The notes under the pieces were generated by a model. That model was not told where the DNA came from, did no database searches, and saw only the letters and a list, made by a program, of their open reading frames with translations. A stretch of DNA of 64,000 nt, taken from contig BDDC01000039.1 in NCBI GenBank assembly GCA_001662425.1, forward strand, positions 46,994 through 110,993, in the 5' to 3' direction. Shown here piece after piece: positions 12,401 through 23,510 of the stretch. A program made the translations under genes and the position numbers. This stretch comes from Chlamydomonas sphaeroides (Eukaryota; Chlorophyta; Chlorophyceae; Chlamydomonadales; Chlamydomonadaceae). How positions within the stretch are numbered: position 1 is the first letter of the stretch; each line of letters begins with the position of its first letter.

Positions 12401-15400
12401 CGACAGGTTCTCAAACTGTGGGCGCCGCGCGGGGCAGGCCCCAGGGGGCGAACGGCAGGAAAGGGAGTTCAGCGGCGTTGAGTCGGGAAGCCCAACCCGC
12501 ATGCTAGACGCGGCCGGCCGCGGCGGCTGGCCCGTCTGCACGCACCTGGATCGTGAGGAAGGGGTAGATGTGGTCGAAGCCGGGCGGCAGCTGGTCGTTG
12601 CCCAGCGCCATGAGCTCCACGTCGCCGCCGTCCTTGCCGTCCTTGCCGCTCTTGCCGCGGCCCAGGCCCCCGCTGCTGCTCATGCCCCGATCGGCGTGCA
12701 GGTCGTCGAACTCCTCGTCGTCGTTGTTCCGGCACAGCAGCATGCGCCTGCGGGGGCCACACACGTGCGGTACTGCTCACACAACACCCGGCACGGATAC
12801 AGCCGCCAGCGCGTACGAAGTCCCACGGAGCATGCCGCCCTGCAGAGTCGTAGCACCGGCACCGGCCGCGACCCACTTGAGCCAACGCCCGATGCTCCTG
12901 CGCCGCCGGCGCCCGCCGTCCAGCCAGCCGCCGTCGTGGCTGCTGTCGGCCTCATCGTTGTCGTTATCAATGTCGTCGCCGCCGGCAAAGCCCATGGCCG
13001 CCAGCGCCTCCAGCAGCTTGTCGTCGTGCGCGGTGCGGCGCATGGCCTTGATCTCGTACACGTTGTAGCAGGTGCCCGCCACGGGCAGCAGCAGCATGAG
13101 CAGCACAAACACGATGAAGCCCCACCATGCCACCTGCGGTCGGCCAAGGCACGCGAGCGGCGCGGTCAGCACCACGCCAGCGCAGCAAGGCCAGTCGCAG
13201 CAGCCTGCTTTGCCAGCAGCGGCCTCGCACATGCGCTGTATGCATCCCGTCCCAGCCCGCCCTCCCGAAAACGGTGCTTCCCGTGCCGCCAGGGCCGCTG
13301 CGTGAGTGCTGACCCCTGCCCTTCATCGCCGGTGCCTCTCGGCCCACGGCACGCGCGGTGGCCCCTGCCCAGCGCGCACGCGCCTGCGGCTTGCTGATGC
13401 CCTCCTCCTTGCACGACAGCAGAAAGCCGCAGCGCTGCGGCTCCACGCTCTGAGCCGGGCAGAAATGGCCTGTGGGGCACAGACTCCGCACGCCGGGCTC
13501 TGGGCAGTAGTAGCCTGCAGCGGGCGGCGGTAGGGGCCGTTGAGACATGCCGGCACCTGGACCACCTAGCTGAGTCGGCTCCGGGGCACACCACATACCG
13601 GTACAGCCGCTAGTAGGGGCTGCTGGCGAGCTGCACCCTATTCCTCTTCCCAGCGGGGCGCCACCGCCTACCCGCACACGCGCACCAGGCGGCCCCCTGG
13701 GGCGGCTGCCGTACGCACCCGACGGACAGTAGTTGAAGGGGTCCTCGGAGCCCTCGGGGCAGTAGTTGCCGCTGAGCGGCGAGCCGCCCGTCACGGTGCT
13801 AAGCACATACTGTGGCTGCGGCTTCACCGTCGCAAAAGGCAGCTGGTTGATGATGGTGTCGAAGCTGCAGGTCACGGGTTCGGTGCTGCCCTCGGTGCAG
13901 AAATTGCCTAGCGAGCAGTTGAGCCGGGCCGACGGCTCCGGGCAGAACGACCCCGCCGGGCACAGCCGCGTGTTGCCGCAGTCCCCACTGTCGCTGCTGT
14001 TTGTGCCGGCCTCCAGCAGCGCCGAGCGGCGCGTGCACACCTCCACCAGCTTTTGGCTCTTCTCCACGGTGCCGCTCGGGCAGAACTCGCCCACAAGGCA
14101 CGGCACGCAGATGCCCACGGTCGTGGGTACCAGCGCGCGGCTGAGGAAGGGCCGCATGGCCGCGTAGTTGGTGGCCGAGCAGCGGAAGCCCTGCGGACAT
14201 GGCGGGCCGGAGGACAGCGTGCAGCAGGGGGTCGCGCATGGCTCCCTGCCCTTGCCAGTGGATGGCCGCCCCTGCGGTCCCTGGGGTCGGTGCGAGCTCC
14301 CTGGCCGCGCTGCGCGGCGTGCCTGCGAGGTGCCTGGTGCGCCGGGCCCGGCTGCTTTCGCCCTCGCCTACGCACAGACCTGCGGGCAGGCTGCATCTGC
14401 CGTGGTGGCGTTGATCCCGGCCACCATGGTGAGATAGTCCACCCACTGCTTAGCGGTGCCCGACACCAGGCTTGTGTCCTCCTGTGGAATGGGCAGCACC
14501 GATGTTACTGCAGCACGGCCACCAGCCCTAATCCGGCCCCACTCCGCGTCCTGCGCACAAAATCCGGCCACTGCGGTCCCGGCCATCGACCCTGCGCATC
14601 TTGTCCTTACGCCGCCAGCAAATCGTAATCATCCGCACCTGGTACTCTGGCGGTATGGCCATGCACACGCAGCCGGGATACGAGGTGCGCGTCGCGAAGA
14701 TCGTCGCATCTGGCGGGCAGAGCGCGTCGTACGGCTCCAGGCGTCGAACCAGAAACACGCGCACGAAGTCCTCCGGGTAGATTGGGGCGGTAGAGGGGTT
14801 CGCGTCGAGTGATGGGCCGTAGTAGGTGGGCTTCGGCACGGGCGGGCGGACCGCCTGCGCGCGCCGGCGGCGAGCCACCTTCTCCGGGTCCAGATTGGTG
14901 GGATGCTGCAGGGCTTGCATGCCCTCGTCTGCAGCGTGCTGGAGGGAGTCGGCTCCGTCCATGAACTCATGCTCCGGGTCGTAGGAGTCGTGGGAAAAGA
15001 GAAGCTCGCGCCGTGCGGCAGCAGCACCCGTCGCATTGTCCAGGGGCGGTGACGGAGGTCGCGGAGGCATGGGAGGTGATGGTTGCGGCTCTGGCGGCGG
15101 GCGCGGCGGCGGCGAGGGCGGGCGCCGCGGGGAGGGTGGCGGAGAGGGCGAGACCCGCGGCGGCGGCCCTCGCGGCGAGCGCGTGGGCACGAAGCCGTTG
15201 TAGGTGCTGTTGGCGCGCGTGAGCTGGCGTACGGCGTAGCGCAGCTGTTCAGGAGGCATGGAGTCAATGCCCATGTAGGACATTAGGGAGCCAAGGTCAT
15301 ACCAGCCAACCGCCGGGACGGTCCCTAGTGCGGCACGGAAGGCAACCGATAGCTCAACGGCCGCCTCGATCGCCCACTCGGAGGTGCCCCCCATCGTCCC

Positions 15401-16067
15401 ATCCTCCGGATCGTACGGTAGCCCAAAGAGAGCAGGGAGCTGTGGCCGCGGAGAGTGGCCGCAGACGCTGCGGCAGGAGCCCTCGACCACGTCCGCGTCG
15501 TCGAAGCACTCATAACAGGAAATGCACCTGTTGATCCAGGTGTCGCAGTACGATCCGGCCCGACACGAGCGCGAGCTGGAGCAGGAGTTGAGGTTGCGTG
15601 AGCAGCCGCAAGAGGAGCACTCGTGCGACGAAATGCCGCTGGGGGGATGGGCGTGCAGGGAGCACACGGTGGGTGAGGCCGAAGTCGCGACGATGCCCCA
15701 CGTAAGGCTTGTTGCATAAACTTGCAGCTTGAGGCGCATACCTGTTGTTCCTCGTAGGGGTTTCGTAGCGTGTGCACTCCAAACACGCCTTCCAGCAAGG
15801 CGTGCAGACCTGGAACGCTGGCTGGAACGGGTCGGGAAAGCAGAAATCGACGTTGTTGCCGCAGCGATTCGGGCGCACGATGCCAGAGTCATTGCTCGCC
15901 AATCCGCACGGCGACCAGGGCTGACGCCAGAATGGCGGTCTTGACAGCTGTTCAGGCCATTCTATCCACCCAAAAGGGCCATAGAAGCTGGCCTGAGCGT
16001 TTGCCAAAGTCGCTGCACAGATGGTAGCCAGCCCCGCACAGAGCAGCAGCCCTAATCTGTCCATCAT
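1366..16067 (-). CDS. Giant ABCG (WBC/ABCG24-28 type) transporter, 28 exons, about 3,448 aa
   Basis: Exons (minus, 5' to 3'): 16067-15742, 15638-14639, 14481-14380, 14190-13719, 13514-13348, 13133-12817, 12747-12546, 12415-12177, 12015-11793, 11655-11533, 11392-11215, 11062-10788, 10644-9487, 9330-9101, 8950-8444, 8259-7771, 7585-7379, 7210-7132, 6974-6819, 6652-6503, 6250-4151, 3995-3431, 3274-3084, 2938-2804, 2650-2493, 2302-2126, 1972-1660, 1473-1366. All phases chain. Order: signal peptide (about 1-25), Cys-rich region, proline-rich stretch (about 262-308), FCP/YCP Cys repeats as in plant ABCG24/28, a TM span (about 690-720), then the nucleotide-binding domain with Walker A GPSGSGKS (894-901), signature LSGGQ (1010-1014), Walker B LMLDEP (D1034) and H-loop H1067. 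A low-complexity linker (about 1209-3065) carries an EF-hand-like pair. Six or so TM segments follow. It is a half-transporter, so it presumably dimerises; substrate unknown. Exon 5 could end at 13384 instead, using a GC donor. Plant relatives are about 1,100 aa, so the linker is exceptional. Confidence 0.85.
4470..4680 (-). repeat. Coding minisatellite, about 30-bp units (R-[VM]-G-S-I-T-A-G repeats)
   Basis: Within exon 21 of the ABCG gene, about six imperfect 24-30 bp units encode repeated R-V/M-G-S-I-T-A-G peptides (about residues 2724-2793 of the model). Every unit keeps the Arg and Ser three residues apart. A related S-[IV]-T-x-R-G series lies at about 4960-5040. Confidence 0.8.
6300..6483. 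repeat. (CAGG)n microsatellite in ABCG intron 20
   Basis: An almost pure tetranucleotide array on the plus strand, interrupted twice by CAGCCGG, sits inside the intron between exons 6652-6503 and 6250-4151. It starts with a few CGGACAGG octamers. Long ORFs reading through it in all frames are artefacts of the repeat. Confidence 0.95.
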
Positions 16068-17917
16068 GCTCAGTGCTGCCACAAGCCCATGTTACACTTG
16101 GAGTCACGGAAGCGCATGGCACTGAGCGCTCAGCTGCATCGTGGAGGGCTGACGTCGCAGAGTATGCTGAAAGGGGTGGCTGTGATAGATGTGGAGCCTG
16201 CTGTTATGCAGCTGCACGTTGGCTAGGTACGCTGTGGGCGTGTGGTTACCTGACACCGTTTAGGCTCGCATACGCGCAGTGTTACTAGAGCCGTGAATGC
16301 AATACGCAACTTTATGTATGACTTAAGCAATGATGGGACAGGGGCGCAAGTTTTGCTTACTTCCAGGTCGGATGCGCCCTGTTCAGTTCATTCGCGAACG
16401 CAGTCGAGCCTCCACGCCGCGCAAGGTTTGTATTGAGGAGCTGGCTGCATAGTGCCTAGTAGCACAGGCGTGCGGGGCCATGACTCCTCACGCAACTTGA
16501 GTGAGGTAGGGCGGTTGGGGCCGGGCTAGAGGTGCAAAGGCGGGCGCGAAGACTAGCCTTGCGGCTGCTGCCCGCTGTTGCATTACGTGTCTTTCCATTT
16601 GAGGAGCTGGAGACCAAGGCATCAGGACAGATCGCCAGGTGTCGATCTGCTCCCCTCTGCTCGCCGTGGGGGCCAGTGTCCGGCCCCTGCCCTGGGCCTC
16701 AGTCGCGACGCACGGCGTGTGCCACGTCGCCAGCGGTCTCTCGGCCAAAGGAGCAGTGGCTGCTCTGCATGACGCTAATGTCTGAAGGCCGGCACTCAGA
16801 CCGCCTGGCATGGTGCAGCGCTAAGCCCGGAAGCCCTCCCTTGACCATCCGACCAGGAGGCCTGGACCCTTTCGGACCAGCACCTGTTCTGGACAGCTGT
16901 GGAGACGAAGAAGAACTACGTGTGGCCCACTGAGACGCGTGAGCAATCGTGTGAGCCAAGGGTGTCTAAAATCTTTACAAATAAGCCGAGCAGCCCACCG
17001 TCGCAATCATGGCTGGCATCGTGCCCTTCGGGTCCCTGCCTTCGTCCCTCTGTTGAGGGCATCGTCGCTACCGCTCTCTCTCTCTCTCTCGCTCCACCCC
17101 TTCTGCAACGTAACACCGCGTAACGGGAATGCCACCTCTCATCATCACACCCTAAGTGAGCTACAAAATTGGAGCGCCTGACCGCGTCCACACTTTCCGT
17201 GCCTGGGAGCACACAGAGCGACACAAATGGAGCACAAACACGCACACAGGAAGGTAGCCACGTGCTCCTAGCAAGACCTGCCACACCTTGCCGTACGGGC
17301 AAGGGCGGAGCCAGGAGCGAACGCGCCAGCTCTGATGCACCACAATGTTGACCAAGCTGACACTTCATGACACCTGCAGATCATCCACTCACTCCATCCG
17401 CGGGCCAAAAAGGCTTGCCGCCTGAAGGCGTCCACCCGACCGCCACCGCACCACCACAGCGCGTGGCAACTCGCGCACACGTACGGGGCTAGCGCGGGGG
17501 ATGAAGAGAACAGCACGAGACGTCTCACGCCGTTCAGAAGGCAACCAATCACCAACATATCGCACTTTGCTCTAAGCGCGCAGATGAATGCCCCTTGGTT
17601 GCCAGCGAGATACATAACAGATACTGCTAGTGCCACTCCTTGGCCGTACACATGTAAACCGCGCACCGACCAAACCCGATACTGCTACGACCATGCTCTG
17701 TAGAGCTACTATGGCCCCCCATGTCACTCTACCAAGAGCAGGCACTCAATCGCGGGCCCAATCCGCGCTCCGCAAGCCGGGCAAGCTGCGCTCAAAGAAA
17801 GCAACCATACCAACAGCCACCAATGCTCTCCAGTAAGCTATCAACCATCACCCGCCGACAGGCGGCCAGACAGCAACCACCGCCGTGCCACCCTGCCTTC
17901 GGCTCGGCCGCGGCTGC
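16068..17917. other. Intergenic: ABCG promoter side and CDPK 3' UTR
   Basis: No coding exon recognised. It should hold the upstream region of the ABCG gene (16068 onward) and the 3' UTR of the minus-strand kinase gene (17917 downward). A CT dinucleotide run occupies about 17074-17090. The nearest minus-strand TGTAA to the kinase stop is at 16979-16975, which implies a 3' UTR near 940 nt if used. Confidence 0.5.
16975..16979 (-). terminator. TGTAA polyadenylation signal candidate for the CDPK gene
   Basis: TTACA on the plus strand reads TGTAA on the minus strand, the consensus poly(A) signal of chlorophycean algae. It is the first copy downstream of the long terminal exon's stop at 17918. No minus-strand TGTAA lies between the alternative exon's stop (19311) and 18758. 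Confidence 0.35.
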
Positions 17918-20900
17918 CTACTCCGCCACGGGGTCCAGGCGGTAGCCCGACGCCTGCAGCGCCTTGAGGGCCACGTTGCTGTACAGGTTGCTGCCATGGT
18001 GGCGGCGGTCGAAGTAGCCTCCGTTGCCGTTGCGGCCAAGCGTAGCTAGGCTGGCCGACGGCGGCGCCTCCGTCAGGTCGGCACTCTTGCTGCCTGCCGC
18101 AACCGCAGCTGCCGCGGGTGCAGGCGCGGGCGGCGCAGCTGCCGCCCGGTGGCTCGAGGCACGCTCGCCGACGTCGAAGCGCCACATGGGCTGCGCGACG
18201 GGCGGCGGAGGCGCGGCGCGCTCGCCCACATCAAAACGCCACACCATGCCTCCAGAAGCGCCCGCGCTGGCCGCCGCGCCGCCAGATGCAGCGCCGATGC
18301 GGGCGCCGCCCTTGCCGCTGCCCGAGCGGTCGGCCCGGTCCACATCAAAGCGGAAGGCGATGCCGCCGGGCGCTGGTGCCGCGCTTTGCCGGCCCTGGCT
18401 CTTATCCACGTCGAATCGGAAGGCAATCCCGCCCGGCGCGGCCACGCCGCTCGCCGGCCGGCCCTGATTCCGGTCCACGTCGAACCGGAACGCGGTGCCA
18501 GCAGGTGTCGGCGGCGGGTGCTGCGAGCGGTCGTTGTCAGGCATGGCCGACACATCGCTGGCGCGCGAGTGCGCGGAGCCGTCGTTGCCGGGACCGTGAC
18601 GGCTGCCGCCAGGGCCGTGGCGGCTCCAGTCCGTGGAGCGCAGCGATCCGGCCAACAGGCTGTTGTAGCGGTCAATGGAGCCGTTGCCGTGGAGCGAGCC
18701 GTTGCTGCGGGTGCTCATGCGGTCGTCGTACAGGTCCAGGCTGTCCAGGGAGCCGACCTGAGGACGACAAGAGGACGGCAGGGGGTACAGGAAAGGTAGG
18801 TGAGAAGGGGTTGAGAGGTGCGGTGGCGTTGAGAGGGGAGAACAGATTCGGTTTGGTGGGCGGGGGCCCAGCGCCCACCTGGGCTGGGCCTCAAGCTGAG
18901 CGAGCAGTGCTGCGCGTCATAGTGACGAGGAGGACAGCTGCTGAGCTGTAGCTGGTATGCTGTGCTGAGTCGTCGTCCGGATAAGCGTTCACAGTGCGCA
19001 GGAAGTCCGCAAATACACACATTGCTGCAGTGTTGATGGCACCGCTACGGTAGTACAAAAGCAAGTGCCTAGGTATAGAACAGCTGCCGCGCGGCGAGGC
19101 CAACCTCGCTGCGCGGCGCAAGGGTCGCTGATCATTACTGACAGTTGCCGTCGTGGGCGTCCGTCGGCAAGGGCACGTCCGTAATCACCAAGTGGTGGAG
19201 CTCGTGGGATGTGTTCACGCACGCGTGCTGCGCTGCGCTGGGGGACTAAATAACCCGAACAACAATGCTCGCTCGCACTCGAACTCCCTCACGGCGCAGA
19301 GCTCTGGCGGCTACATGGCCAGCGCGCAAGCCAATTCGTCGTCATCGATGTACGGCGAATCGCTGGCCACGGGGCCGCCGCTGAGCGCGCGGCCGTAGCC
19401 GCTGACAATGTACGAGCCCGCATACAAGCTGTAAGCTACTGCGCCGCAGTCCGCAATGCTGACGTCGCTGCTAGCCTGCTCGCTGCCGCTGGCAGCGCTG
19501 TATCCTGCGCCCCAGTCGCTGCCGCCGCCACACTCGCTGTCCCGAGGGCTGCTCCCGTCTTCGTGGCAATCGGGGTAAATGTCCAACGTGTCCGTGGAGC
19601 CCACCTAGAGGCGGCGCAGAGCACCAACGCCAACGAAGCCGACGTCGGCGGCATCGCGCCCAGCCTCTCGAGTCTAGCCCCAGGCCCGCTGCGGTCGGCA
19701 ATTCGGTGGCCCGCACCGCCCACGGGCCCCACCCGCCCAACGCAAGCGCACCAACCTTGAGCAGTGTCATGAAGCCCTCGAAGTCAATGCCGCGCTGGCC
19801 GTCGGTCGAGCCGCCGACGCCCGTGTTTGCACCAGCGTCGTGCAGCGCTAGCTCCAGCGCTGTCTGCACCTCGTCGGGCGGCAGCCGGCTGCGCAGCGCG
19901 TTCAGCAGCTCGTCCACCTCCAGCACGCCGCTGCCGTCCGTGTCCAGAGAGTGGAACGCGCTGCGGTGCGCACATGGGGAGGGGTGGCAGGGAGGGCCAG
20001 GAAGGGGCGCGTCAACACCAGGGTCGACACGGGTCGCGGACGATGTGGGGCGCGGCTGCAGCAGCTTGCCCAGACACCATTGCTGCAGAGCGGCGTGTGC
20101 ACTTACTTAGCGGCTAGCTCCAGCCACAGCTCCGCATGGTTCTGCTGCAAGTGGCGCCAGTCCATCTGGCTGGCCACGAAGGAGGTGCGGTCCATGCCGC
20201 CGCTGCCGTCCAGATCCACCTGCTCCATCAGCCGCGCTACCTCACTCTCCGTCAGCCGGAAGCCTGCAATGGTCGGGAGAAGCAGAATGGTGCGGGTGAG
20301 TTCCGAGCCCATTAGGCAGTGCCAGTCAGCGGTATGGCCTGTGTCGCGAGGAGACGGAGTAAATCTAGCCAGGCAAAGCGGCTCAAGGCTCACCCATCTT
20401 GGCGAGCGCCTCGCCCAGCTGCTCCTCGTTGACCTCGGCGTTCGGGTCCTGGTCCAGCCGCAGCTGCGCAAGCAGCGGCGCCAGGCAGGCGCTGTCCGGC
20501 GCGCTGACGATGGGCCGGCCCTTGTCATTGATCAGGCAGCGCTCGCGGTCGGTCTTCAGCATGTCAGGGTGCGTGATAAGCTCCGCCGCGATGGACTGCA
20601 GCACGGTGCGCTTGAACTGGTTGCCAGCCGCGAAGCGCTGGATGCGCGCAACCACGCTCTGGCCAAGCTTCTTGCCTGCGAACGGCGGACAGAGGCGCAG
20701 GGGGAAGGAAAAGGTTGGGCACGGGCAGCCACAGGCCAGTGCACAAAGAGGGCGCGACCGCGGCGCGCCTGTGGCCACGAGGAAACCGAAAGTCCGTACT
20801 AGCCATCGACCGAACGCCATTTGGCTTGACGGGTCACCCAGGTCTCACCCGTGGAGCGCTCAGACGAGTTGCCGCGCAGCCAGGGGTGCTTCAGCGCCTC

Positions 20901-22455
20901 CTTGGCCGTGGGCCGCTGCGCGGGGTCGCGGTTGAGCAGGAAGGTGCAGAAGTCCTTGGCCTCCTGGCTGATGCCGTCCCACCAGGGCTTGTTGAAGTCA
21001 AGCGGGTCGTTCAGCACGGAACGCCTGCGCGTCATTAATGTGGCAAATGCAGGGCAGGCACAGTGAGCACGCGCGAAAGTAAAAGGAACTTGCTTGAAGG
21101 GCTGTGTGGCTACAGGCGTCATCTCCAGGCCGCAACATCCACAGGCCGCAACATGCTGTTGCTCACCAGATGGCCGTGATGGCAGGGGCGTACACGTTCT
21201 TCTTGTCGTCGAACGGGAACCGGCCGCACAGCAGCTGGAAGGCCATGACGCCCGCCGCCCAGATGTCGCTGTCCGGCAGCCACTCGCCACGCAGGGTCTC
21301 GGGGGCCATGTACCAGGGCGTCTGCGGAGGTGCAGGATATCAAGCGTGTTGGGGTCAGCGCCTTCTGCGGGCAGGGGGCTGAAGTACCAAAACCGAGGCG
21401 TGCCAGAGCAAAAGTGCGCAGTCGCTCCAAGTATAATCGGTTGCTGTAACGCTGAAGCGAGGCTTACCCCCTCAAGCCCAAGGTCGGTGCGGGGCAGGTG
21501 CTCAGGGTCGAAGGGTGCGGCAAGGCCAAAATCAATGGCCTTCAGCGGCGCGCGCTCGTCGTCTGACAGCAGCATGAAATTCCCCGGCTTGATGTCGCGG
21601 TGCAGGATGTGCTGCGCATGGCACTGCGCAAGCGTCCGGAGCACGGCACGCATGAAACTGGCAACCTGCAAGGGGGGTGTGGGATGTGTGAGCGGTTGGT
21701 GGGGTCGTGACACGCGACCTGCAGTGCGCGCCGCAAGCATTGACCCGCAGCGGCTGCTACGGAACCACAGTCTCCAGCGTTCTTTCTGGCTCGGGGCGGG
21801 CCGTTTTCGACCGCATCAGCGCATGTCCATCGCCCGCACGCACCGTGCGCTCGCTGTAGTGGCTCTCGCCGATACGGTGCCAGAGCTCGCCGCCACTGCA
21901 CAGCTCCATCACGATGTAGACGTTCTCCTCGTCCTCGAACACATCCTCGAGCTTAACAATATTAAGGCTGCCCTTTAGCTTTGTGAGTACTTGCACCTCG
22001 CGCCGGATGGCATCCAGGTGGCCCTGCTTCTTCTTATCAGAGAAGGAGCTGTCCAGGACCTTGCGAATGGACTTGACGGCAAAGTGCTCGCCGGTCGCAA
22101 CGGAGACGCCGATCCGCACGACGCCATTCCCGCCTTTGCCAAGCTCGCGCTCAAACGAGTACTTCTCGTTGATGTTGGTCTGGTAGCCAAGCCAGATGGA
22201 GCTGGGGCAGTTCGCCGCGTCTGCCGCTGGCGCAGCGCTGGTAGCCGTGGCAAATGCAGAGCACATGACCGGGCTCCCAGACGCGGGCCACGCGGTCAGG
22301 GGGACGCCGGGCGAAGCTGATGCTGGTCCACGTCGGCGAGAAGGCACAGCGCCTCCTCGAAGGGAGCCAAAAAGTTTGGACAGAAGGCCGCCTTCCCGTT
22401 TTTGGTGGACGCCATTGGCCTGCTGGACGGAGCCCAGCAGGCTAGCAGGCGCCAT
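17918..22455 (-). CDS. Calcium-dependent protein kinase (CDPK), 692 or 874 aa
   Basis: Exons (minus): 22455-21844, 21665-21468, 21321-21167, 21024-20849, 20675-20394, 20263-20107, 19960-19756, then either 19604-19311 (692 aa) or 18757-17918 (874 aa). Both last exons join in phase 0. The Ser/Thr kinase domain starts near residue 99, with glycine loop GKGGNG (106-111), catalytic K128, HRD (D228), DFG (D249) and a WYMAPE activation-segment motif. A junction and four EF-hand positions follow. Only the third loop (D533-E544) is canonical. The first two have Q or S at position 12, and the fourth carries an insertion. This architecture is diagnostic of plant/algal CDPKs, which decode Ca2+ signals by phosphorylating targets, usually at R-x-x-S/T sites. 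The N-terminus begins M-A-P, so there is no Gly2 for myristoylation. The start is the first ATG of the open frame. Confidence 0.92.
19311..19604 (-). other. Alternative short terminal exon of the CDPK gene
   Basis: The exon follows a CTCTAG acceptor and opens in phase 0 with V-G-S-T-D-T-L-D-I-Y, then runs 97 codons to a stop. The downstream exon at 18757 opens with V-G-S-L-D-S-L-D-L-Y in the same phase, so the two look like duplicated, mutually exclusive last exons. The tail is acidic and Ser/Gly-rich, with no known domain. Whether it is expressed cannot be told from sequence. It could be a decaying duplicate. Confidence 0.65.
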
Positions 22456-23510
22456 TTGGCTGCTGCCTGTCGCCGGGAGCCTGGATATCTGTGGACCTAG
22501 GGGCCGCCTTGAAGCGTTGAGAGATCAGGGAGTGCCGTGGTGGCGTGTAAAGCTGTTGTAGGACGCTGAGGTCAGGCCAAGGTTGTATGGCCTGGTTGTA
22601 TGACGGAGAACGTTCTAGGGATATGCGGGTTCGGTTGTGCTATGCTGAGTGCGTTTGCATATGTTGCTACAAGCCGATAGCCGCTTTCGCTGACGATGCA
22701 CGCACTGGAGCTGACGATGGCGCTGCCGTACGCGCAGCACCCACCGCTTTCGCCCAGACCAGACCTCGGCCTTGCCTCCCCGCGTGCCCCCCACCACCAC
22801 CTTCGGCCCGTCATCCAAAACCATACAGGTGATCACCCCGTACGATTGCAAGTTTTGGGCCTACCTTCCACGGGATTTGCAGGCAAATGACATTCCTGGA
22901 TGCCTAGTGTTACGCGCTTCTCTCACGTCGGCCCCTAGTCGCCCATGTGTTGGACGCACACAGCGCTGCAGTAAATATAAGTTCAGCTCAATGCCGTACT
23001 AATAACAACCAGGGGACTCCCATAGCGGTCATAGTGGACGGACTGCGAGGGACTGCGAGGAACGTGCACGCCTGCACGCCAGGAGGCAGCGGCTGCTGCC
23101 TACGTGGGACTCAGCACCTGTTGACAGCCCATCGCAGCCCGCAGCTGCTTGTGCGCCTCCCAGCGGCTCCTGCCCAGGAAGCACATGTGCATGGCTTGCG
23201 CCGCCTCTCTTGGTAAAGCATGTCACTGCGGCCATGCGCAGCAGGCCAGGGGATGGGCCGTTGGCTTGTGGTGACCCCTCTCACGACGGTCTGCCCCAGC
23301 GTAACCCTGCGTAACTCTCGCCGCAGCACCTCGCGCACCACTGCGAACACTCGCGTCACACTACGAACACTTACGTCCCACCACGCCGCCCCCGATGGCC
23401 CCCACCCAACAAGCCGCGCCACGGCGCCAGCCGCCTCCAACCCCCTCCCCGCTATCGCCCAACGAACTCCCTCCCCGCGCCGACATTCCCATGCCACCGC
23501 CGCCCCTCCG
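22456..23510. other. Intergenic: CDPK upstream region and rhomboid 3' UTR
   Basis: No coding exon supported. It should carry the promoter/5' UTR of the minus-strand kinase and the 3' UTR of the minus-strand rhomboid gene. No minus-strand TGTAA was found within it, so the rhomboid gene may use a variant poly(A) signal. Confidence 0.45.
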
